Part shown: positions 57,328 to 64,000 of the stretch, piece after piece
How positions within the stretch are numbered: the first letter of the stretch is position 1
Layout of the letters: each line of letters begins with the position of its first letter
Source: Toxorhynchites rutilus septentrionalis
Lineage: Eukaryota; Arthropoda; Insecta; Diptera; Culicidae
Length of the DNA stretch: 64,000 nt
Direction of reading: 5' to 3'
Assembly: GCF_029784135.1 (NCBI RefSeq)
Contig: NC_073745.1
Location: 278,291,803-278,355,802, forward strand
Made by a program: the position numbers and the translations under genes
The notes under the pieces: generated by a model
Told to the model about the DNA's origin: nothing
The model's database searches: none
The model's input: the letters and a program-made list of their open reading frames with translations, nothing else

Positions 57328-58210
57328 AAGTTACAGTATTAAGCTGGTAAATACCAATTTCCTCGTCAATGGCACTCCTCCAGAGAATTTGTTGGTATTG
57401 ACGATCATCTTCACGAACAATAATTTGACGGAACATTTTCGAAACATCACACGTAAGTGCCACTTTGTAGGTTCGAAACGAGAGCAGAGTGTCAATCAAA
57501 CGCGGTTGTAGAGTTGGGCCTACCATAAGCTGACCATTCAGCGAATGTCCATTACTCGTTTTCGCAGAGGCATCGAAAACTATCCTTACTTTCGTTGTAC
57601 TGCTTTCCGGCCGAACGACAGCATGATGGGGCATAAAATAGCAAGCTTCTGGTACTGAATCTGCTGGATTGTAGGTGCCAACACGTTTCATATGGCCCAT
57701 GTCCATGTACTCCTGCATAAATTCTTTATAATCGTTGTACAATTGTTGATCTTTGACGAGACGAGCTTCGAGCCTTAGAAATCTACGATGTGCGATATGA
57801 CTGGAATCTCCCAATTCTACGTCTGGATTTTTAAACGGCAATGACACGATGTAACGACCATGTTTGTCGCAGCGATGAGTGGACACGGAATGATCTTCAG
57901 CGGCTAACTCTTCAGACGACCAAACTTGTTCAGAACTGTAATTTTCAAGATGCCAAAATTTCGAAAGCTGTTCGTCGAGTTGTTCATTCGTCACTGGTAA
58001 TGCCTGCAACACTGGATAGCTGCCGCGTTGAGATACTTGGCCGCCGGCCACCCATCCAAAGACAGTTTGTCTCAAAGTAGGCAGCCCATCTCCAATTTTG
58101 TATATTTTGCTTAGAACCATCTTGTCCCACTCAAGTATGCCAAAAAGAATGTCTATTTTAGCAGGTTGATTGAACTGTGGGCAAAATCTATCCACTCCGG
58201 AATGTTCCAA
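57239..58210 (-). pseudogene. Bel/Pao protease end and reverse transcriptase N-part
   Basis: It opens with the C-terminal part of the aspartic-protease-like region (IDILFGILEW, then TLRQTVFGWVAGG). A linker follows, then RT with ACYFMPHHAVVRPESST, VRIVFDASAKTSNG, the first catalytic aspartate in VALTCDVSKMFRQI, and LNTVTYGTACAPFLATR. Frame breaks lie at both ends of this part, near 58153-58210 and 57239-57327, each consistent with a single small indel. Confidence 0.9.
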
Positions 58211-59121
58211 TTTGCGATGTCGAACATCTGTAGTGGTAGCTTACTGGTTATGTTGGGGGTCACTAAAAATTCAGCAAAGGATTTGAAGTATGACGACTTC
58301 GATTTGACTTGAGCTACAGTAGCTTCCAGAATTTTCTTTCCTGTTTCACCAAATCCAATAACTGATACGTTGGACGAGAATGTTTTTAGTCGCAATCTAC
58401 GTGCACAAGAAGTTGTCATGAAGGTTGACATAGCACAGGAATCTAGAACCGCTCGACATTTCTGAAGTTCACCGTTGGATCCACGAATGTACACAACTGC
58501 AGTATGTAACAAGGCTTGATTAGTAACAGACATCAGTTGTACTCGTTTTGATTTTTGGGTAGTAAAACTTTCGTTCGGCAGCTGTAGCCGCTCTGGCTCG
58601 TTCGCTTCCATCGAGACTGGAACTTGAGAGATATTCGATACTACTGGTTTTGTTATCGCACACAATTCGACACGGCTTGGACCTGGCATTGATTCGTTAC
58701 ATTGTTTTGGAACAAACACTCGAGCACTGGAGCTTGTTGACGGACCACTGATTGGTTTGGGGTCGAAATGTAGCAACGTATTGTGTCGTTGGTTGCACTG
58801 TTTACACGAACCACTAGTGCAATTCACAACCAGGTGACGATTACTGAAGCAATTCACGCACAGTTTGAGCTCCTTCACTCGATTGAACCGCTGAGCTGAT
58901 GACTTGGCTAAGAAATCCCGACACTCATTGATATAGTGATTTCCCGAACAGTGGAAGCAGCTAAAACGTTTTTTGTTCTCAGCTTCACGACTGGAGCTGA
59001 CAAGTACCCTTTGTGTTGCTTTACTCGGTACTACTTTATGACCACCACGAGAAAATGATTTGTGATCTTGTTCCAAATTTTCCAGGATTCGACAACGGTT
59101 CCTGCTGCCATTTCCTGCCAC
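58153..59121 (-). pseudogene. Bel/Pao nucleocapsid knuckles and protease
   Basis: It has two or three zinc-knuckle-like motifs: CFHCSGNHYINEC (about residues 55-67), CVNCFSNRHLVVNC (about 88-101), then CKQCNQRHNTLLH. The retropepsin-like protease follows with a catalytic motif reading LDSC (about residues 221-224) where LDSG is expected, then FMTTSCARRL and VIGFGETG. The glycine-to-cysteine change at the active site may be a disabling mutation or a lineage variant. The frame is shifted relative to gag, with the break near 59031-59121. Confidence 0.85.
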
Positions 59122-59969
59122 TTCACGAGACTGGTTCCGACCAAATGAGATTCGAAAGCCTTGTGTGTTTCTTTGTCCAAGCGAGAAGCAACCACGTGGG
59201 TCATCATTGCTTCGGAGAGAGGTTCGAGTGTCAGTTTCAACGATGCCAGAGCACGAAGATTTCTTTGCACGATATTCACAACCTCCTGAAGGGCGTGCGA
59301 TGATTCATTAACAATAGGATTCAGCTGAAATATTTCCGCAAGATGTCGATCCACCAACCAGCGACGATTTTCATATCGTGATTCCAGCGCCCTCCACAAG
59401 GATGAAAAGGATTCTTCGGGGGTTTCTATAAATGCAGCTTCACCAAATAAACACGAACGAAGATAGTGCAGCCGTTGTTGCTCATTTAAGGATTCATTGC
59501 GACGAGTTAGGTTGTTAAATTGACCTCTGAAATACAACCATTCTTCATACTGGCCAGAAAAACGTGGCAACTGAATATCGGGAAGATTAATTTGAGAACC
59601 ATGACACGGAGTGATTTGAGCGTTGCTTGTATCGAGTGTGGATTTTGGCTCCGATTGATTCGACAAGGAATTAGTTTTTCGTTTAATCTCGCACATAATT
59701 TCCTCCAAGAGGTCTTGGAACTCTTCTCCTGCCGTTTCAACAGCGGCAACTTCATCCTCTTTCACGAGACCAAAAAGCTTGTCTTGCATTTCGAAATACG
59801 ATTCTCGCAGCTCATTTAGACCCTCTTTACGAATTTCAAGAAGTAGAACATCATCCTCTTCGTCTCCTTTAACGGTGTTCACGAAGGACAAAATCTTTGT
59901 CGCACGCTGTTTAAGTGTCTTGAGCGTTCGATAGAGAGATACAGTAGAGGTTTTTATTTTGGGAACCAT
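59031..59969 (-). pseudogene. Bel/Pao Gag
   Basis: Gag builds the particle that packages the element RNA. The ATG at 59969 is preferred over the upstream non-ATG extension. The N-terminal half is a charged, possibly coiled-coil region (about residues 15-95, rich in E, K and L). The DUF1759-like core follows with LPRFSGQYEEWLYFRGQF, LNEQQRLHYLRSCLFGEA, SLWRALESRYEN and ASLKLTLEPLSEAMMTHVVAS. The frame ends shortly after KWQEMAAG because of a frame break. The knuckle region continues in another frame. Confidence 0.88.
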
Positions 59970-60310
59970 TGTGGGTTGATGTACGATGAACTTTTGTGTT
60001 CTCGAACGGCGGCGACACAATAGAGAATAACGCTTGGTAAAAGATGCAATGGCTCTCACGAATTCACTTTCTGTTCTTAACAGTTTTTTGTTATCACAAT
60101 CGATTGTCTTTAAACTGTCAGTTTAATTAGTCCGAACACGATAGTACTTGCGCTCGACCGCACTTGCGCTGATTAATATCCGTAAAATACCGAAACTGTA
60201 TAGTCACACTTTTACTACCGACTGTCAGGATTGAATTTCAAATATGTTGCCACAGCTCACTACCGCTAATTATACCGATTTCGACTACTTCGTACGAGAT
60301 TCGAAAAAAT

Positions 60311-60325
60311 CCGGTTCGAAGGACC
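60311..60325 (-). promoter_or_regulatory. Candidate primer-binding site (tRNA-Tyr-like)
   Basis: On the minus strand GGTCCTTCGAACCGG starts six bases after the 5' LTR. Its complement resembles the 3' end of eukaryotic tRNA-Tyr (CCGGCTCGAAGGACC) with one mismatch. The tRNA sequence is from general knowledge and was not checked against the host genome. Confidence 0.6.
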
Positions 60326-60331
60326 TTTTGG

Positions 60332-60778
60332 TGTTCAAAATTCGACACGATTTTTCGGGTTATGCTGAAATGGTCTAAAAGGGTCTAACAAGTTCGAATG
60401 AAATTTTTCAACTAACTTTTTTATTGGCGCGCCAGTTCAATTCATAGCTATACTTAATCTACAAAGACATTCAAATCTATTGTTTCGATACACCGCGGTT
60501 TACAATTTCCAATGGATTCGATACAGCAACAAAGACGACGATGATGACACCTAACAATGCAGCGATGATGATGATGATGCTTGGTTGTGTTCTATTCGGT
60601 ACTATTGTTTCGTCACTGTTGTTTCGTCGCTGTTGTTTCGACACTGTTGCTTTGATACTGTTGTTTCGGCACTGCTGTTTCTACAGTATTGTTTCGAGAC
60701 TAATCTGCGTACGCTGATCGACACAAGGTAGAGTAGCTCGTTACTGCCATCAACGATGGAAATTAATTTTCTCGAACA
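60332..60778 (-). repeat. Bel/Pao 5' LTR (447 bp)
   Basis: It is nearly identical to the LTR at 54189-54631. Visible differences include an extra CTAA near 60411 and single changes at about six positions. The GTGGT duplicate follows at 60779. Confidence 0.95.
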
Positions 60779-61262
60779 GTGGTATTGGCTTGAAATTGAT
60801 AAATTGACCATCTGAATTTGCCCAGTTACTTTATGGATTTTGGATATGTTATGTAAAAAAAAACTGAGCTTCAGGGTTACCATATCTACAGAATAATCTG
60901 TATTTACAGATTTACAGATTTTTCAAAATAACGATCTAATATTAGTAATGGCTTGACCTCAATAATATTTTTTCCCATCTCACTAATTTTATTCGTATAA
61001 CATTCGACTCAGTTTGTATGAGAGTCATTTTGGCATTTATATGTAACGTGAAGAACTGCTTTCTCATCTCTAATCAGGCGAAAGATGCAGAAGTCTGTGT
61101 CGTCGGCTAGCTTTACAATAGTGAATAATACTTTTTATCTTTTTCATACTAAATCATAGTGAATGCGTATTTCTACGTGGATACCATCGAAACCGTCAAA
61201 TTCATAATAATTATGCCAGTCAATGATACTAAAGCTAAAATAATACTTCAAAATGGAACTTA

Positions 61263-61953
61263 AAAGGGCTGGGTAAGGAAGTAAAAAGTGTACCAAAACC
61301 AAATCACCAGCTCTATGAAAAATATTGTATAGGGTACCAAATAAGAAATTTATACAGGACGGACTCTATTATATGAAGTATCCGATTTTGTTCCTCTGTA
61401 TATAATCGAACCCTGTATATAATCGAGTCAAGAAAAATATTTTTGTAATTTGTTTTTTTATGCATATATTTTTCGTTGATGAACATCTTTCTCACATGAT
61501 TTTCTCATAGAAAATCTTATTTGACGAAACAAAAATCATTCTTCACATATGGTCGAATTTCAACAATGATAGAGTTATTGAAATTCCTTATTAATCTGGG
61601 AACTTTATGCATTAAACTGACTCTACTTCAAAAAGTGCGCCACGTAGGACGATTCTGTTGCTTCCATTAGAAACGTGAAAAATATATTATAGAATATAGT
61701 TGTGAAACATCTAAATTAGTGAATTTAAATACAATCTTGGAAGTGAAAAACTCAAAAAAATTGTGCTTAATTTTTTCTTGAAACAAGTCATATTTGATAT
61801 ATATCAAACTGTATATAATCGAGTCCAAAATTGTATATAATCGAATCATGTATAATAGAGTCTGTATATAATCGCGTCCGACCTGTAGAATACTCTCCAT
61901 AGAGCTGGTGCTTTGGTTTGGGACTTTGTACTTCCTTACCCAACCAGGCCCTT
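61263..61953. mobile_element. 'GGGTAAGGAAGT' TIR element, carrying a TA-flanked MITE
   Basis: The left end AAGGGCTGGGTAAGGAAGT and the inverse of the right end (AAGGGCCTGGTTGGGTAAGG) pair. TA lies at the right (61954-61955) and probably at the left (61261-61262). The next ~60 bases also pair (AATCACCAGCTCTATG with CATAGAGCTGGTGCTT). It is related to the tandem left ends at 11322 and 11743. Confidence 0.7.
61355..61885. mobile_element. TA-flanked MITE with 'GACTCTATTATAT' ends, copy B
   Basis: It runs from CAGGACGGACTCTATTATAT to TATATAATCGCGTCCGACCTG, with TA at 61353-61354 and 61886-61887. It shares sub-terminal TATAATCGA-type repeats and interior blocks (CACATGATTTTCTC, GATAGAGTTATTGAAATTCC) with the longer copy A at 35285-36175. 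Non-coding. Confidence 0.85.
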
Positions 61954-62047
61954 TAATACAAATTTCGATGCCGATTTTTTGAGAAAAAACTAAGGTAAAA
62001 AGATTTTTTGAGACCAAAAACACAGATTTTATTATGGCTCAGCTTTG

Positions 62048-62270
62048 CTCAGCTTTGAAGAAAAATACAAAAAATATACCGCTCTTGGTTCCGAGACTAT
62101 CAAAATTATGAAAAAGATGGCAATCGAAAATTACGAGAACAAAATCCAGTTTCTTCCCAAGTGTTATATTTTTTCAAAGAAGACAAGCTCATTATCTTTA
62201 ATTCAATATGTAGATTGTCTGAATCGGTTCAGTGGTTTAATAGTTTAATAGTTAAAATGGAAACCTTTGG
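62048..62270. mobile_element. Fold-back element, copy 5, right portion
   Basis: CAGCTTTGAAGAAAAATAC, CTCTTGGTTCCGAGAC and GTAGATTGTCTGAATCGGTTCAG are right-arm wording. It fades near 62270 without a clear terminus. Confidence 0.65.
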
Positions 62271-62341
62271 AATCCTTTTAATTTAAACAACGAAAAGAAT
62301 AGACATCGACAGAAAAACAAATAACAAGTGCATATGAGGGG

Positions 62342-63295
62342 CAGGGATGCCAGGTGATTTTTTTCAAATGTCTTCACATGGTACGTAAAAATGTCTTCAA
62401 ATGTCTTCAAATGTCTTCACATGGAACGAAAAAATGTCTTCACAGTCATATCGAAAACACTAAAATTCATAGCTTACATTTGGACAATGTTTGATAGCTT
62501 ATTCAATGTATATATTAATTGGCATTGTTATATAGCACATTTCACTGAACTTGCCTTGAGATTTTGAAGTTTATTTCAATAAATGTGAACAAAGAATATA
62601 TTTCACAACCGAAAACTTATTTTCACGAGCTTACAAATGATAATTATCCTGATATACCGTTGATTGAGTGAATATCGCCTCGGTTTTTTTTCACAAAAAC
62701 GGAACTGTGATAACTAATCGGAATACCTTCGATTTGTGAAGTGGTCGTTTGAAAGATCTAGGTTAATCTATTGTATAATATAGGTCCAAGTTAATAAAAA
62801 TACAATATCACAATCATTCATGTCTTCCAGAGACATTAAAGGTCCCACGTTGTTGAATTCATTCTATATACTTGTGGATTTTCTGCTTGGAAAAGTTTAA
62901 AAAAAAGCGAGTGAATGACCCCGAGACTCGCTTTACGCAGTGGCGATATCATAACCATTGAGGTTTATTCGAGGTGTGATTATTGCTAGTTGAACACTAA
63001 AAAACCCGAGGCAAAAGTCTCTGTTGATTACTAAGAACAAAAGTAAACAAGTGATATTGATAAAAAAGCGATCGAATGACACTGATAGAAAAGCCCTACT
63101 TCTTTTGCCGATCTTTCCGGCCAATAGTTAGAAATTTATTAAAATAATATCTCTCAAAAATTCACATACGCTATCATGCTTAAATATCTTCACATATTTC
63201 ATAATGTCTTCAAAATGTCTCCACAAAATCAAATGTCTTCACAGTAAGTCAAATGTCTGCAAAATGAAGACATGTCTTCGAACCTGGCATCCCTG
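62342..63295. mobile_element. 954-bp non-autonomous hAT element
   Basis: An exact 8-bp duplication ATGAGGGG at 62334-62341 and 63296-63303. The ends CAGGGATGCCAGGT and its inverse ACCTGGCATCCCTG are perfect over 14 bp. Sub-terminal clusters of AAATGTCTTC words appear at 62370-62445 and, in the same sense, at 63205-63285. The interior has no transposase; the only frame of note (62933-63124 minus) is short. It is the large relative of the 164-bp copy at 43120. Confidence 0.95.
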
Positions 63296-63310
63296 ATGAG
63301 GGGCTCAAAA

Positions 63311-63538
63311 TGAAAGGGGTGTAAGTGACATTATCGATTTCTCTCCATCTACTCTCTCTTTTGGTCATAACTTAGTTGCAAACACATTCCCAGCTGTATT
63401 TGATGATCTGGAAGATAGGTCAGAACCTCACCTATCGGATTCTATAGTAAACTCAAATTGGAACGTTTTGGAAATTGAGTTATTAACTGAAAAGAAAGTT
63501 GATGGAGAGAAATCGATTAAGTCACTTAAACCCTTACA
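63311..63538. mobile_element. 228-bp palindromic MITE candidate
   Basis: TGAAAGGGGTGTAAGTGAC, then CGATTTCTCTCCATC at the left mirrors GATGGAGAGAAATCG, then GTCACTTAAACCCTTACA at the right, over about 44 bp with few mismatches. A target duplication is not clear. Non-coding. Confidence 0.75.
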
Positions 63539-63596
63539 TACTGAGTCCCACATAAGTTATTGCGATATTATCTTCATTACCATAGAGTACAGGTTA

Positions 63597-64000
63597 GGGT
63601 ACCAATTAATGTATGGGAAAAAACGTCCTTAAAATTTCAAAAAGTTACCTCACACAAAATGTTCATCACCTCGGAAAAAAACACTATGAAAAATTTCAGC
63701 TCAATCGGACTTAAGGGAGAGCGGCGCAGAGCGGTCAAAGTTTGAGTAATTCAAAAAATCACTCAAGGAGAGGGAAAATGAAAACAGTGTTTTCGAAAAA
63801 AATTGTTGCTAAATATCTTAAAATTGCATAAAACGTTGAGATCTTCTGTCATTTTGGAATTTTTTTTTTGTCAAAAATCGACATGCTGGGAGTTATTTTT
63901 AGGAACGCGAGGCAAAACGTATGGTTTACGGTTCCAATAAAAGTAGTCATCTCGATTTTTCATATGGATATTGACGTGAAATGTAAATTTACACGGTAAA
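63597..64000 (+). repeat. Dispersed repeat family D, copy running off the window
   Basis: It starts after TA with GGGTACCAATTAATGTATGG and follows 45591-46014 closely (AAAATGTTCATCACCTCG, AAAAATTTCAGCTCAATCGG, GCGGCGCAGAG). The right end lies beyond the window. Confidence 0.75.

Larger units (their letters stand above)
54189..60778 (-). mobile_element. Bel/Pao LTR retrotransposon, full length, defective
   Basis: A 6590-bp element, read on the minus strand. The LTRs are 443 and 447 bp and begin and end TGTTC/GAACA. A 5-bp target duplication GTGGT lies on both sides (54184-54188 and 60779-60783). The order is LTR, primer-binding site, gag, zinc knuckles, protease, RT, RNase H, integrase, polypurine tract, LTR, which is the Bel/Pao order with integrase last. 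LTR divergence by eye is about six substitutions and one 4-base gap, so insertion was recent. The coding region has three frame shifts and one in-frame stop, so it is not autonomous. Confidence 0.96.
60872..62037. mobile_element. hAT-type element, second copy, with nested insertions
   Basis: It begins CAGGGTTACCATATCTACAG exactly like 46015. The right part ends ACACAGATTTTATTATGG, matching 48885-48902 but lacking the last few terminal bases. The flanks CTGAGCTT (60864-60871) and CTCAGCTT (from 62038, repeated at 62048) match at seven of eight positions. It is inserted in fold-back copy 5. No transposase. Confidence 0.7.

Noticed and set aside
1..64000. CRISPR array, operon, prophage or other bacterial system
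   Set aside because: No array of regularly spaced short repeats with unique spacers, no clustered co-directional genes, and all recognisable proteins belong to eukaryotic transposable elements.

Overview
The window is about 64 kb of AT-rich eukaryotic DNA made almost entirely of transposable elements and their remains. No complete host protein-coding gene, tRNA, rRNA, CRISPR array or bacterial-type operon is visible. The mix of elements fits a large repeat-rich dipteran genome, most likely a culicine mosquito such as Aedes or Culex. The mix is a Bel/Pao retrotransposon, an I-like LINE with an RNase H domain, a DD37E-like mariner, short tRNA-like SINEs, and many TA-, TTAA- and 8-bp-flanked MITEs. 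The species call is an inference from this mix only.

Layout. Positions 1-12.1 kb hold weakly structured non-coding DNA with scattered repeat copies and a long (TA)n tract. From 12.1 to 12.57 kb there is a tail-to-tail MITE pair with a perfect 60-bp palindrome. From 12.6 to 18.95 kb lies a dead I-like LINE. Its ORF1 is split by a 956-bp TA-flanked MITE, and its ORF2 is split by a SINE, stop codons and a deletion that removed the reverse-transcriptase catalytic core. From 19.3 to 22.2 kb there is a tandem-unit repeat and then a giant fold-back element that itself holds a MITE. From 22.2 to 27.9 kb the DNA is mostly unique, apart from a mariner fragment and a LINE-like tail. From 27.9 to 30.4 kb a TIR element encloses a repeat and a broken DD37E-type mariner. 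From 31.4 to 36.6 kb there is a 95-bp tandem array, fold-back copies, and a TTAA-flanked element that carries a TA-flanked one. From 36.6 to 40.9 kb no gene is recognised. From 40.9 to 43.6 kb there are several nested MITEs and a SINE. From 45 to 49.4 kb there is a four-level nest of hAT-like elements, a TTAA element and a perfect 93-bp hairpin. From 53.8 to 62.3 kb a fold-back element was split first by a full-length Bel/Pao element (54189-60778, target duplication GTGGT) and separately by an hAT-like element with two further elements inside. The end of the window holds another hAT-like element with an exact 8-bp target duplication.

The open frames that encode recognisable proteins all belong to mobile elements, and all are interrupted. 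The Bel/Pao element looks youngest: its LTRs differ at only a handful of sites, yet its coding region has three frame breaks and one stop. The many exact target duplications give a relative order of insertion, and that is the most useful information in the window. I found no convincing evidence of a new functional system. The most unusual objects are the near-complete fold-back family, the two perfect long hairpins, and a MITE whose removal restores the LINE reading frame exactly.
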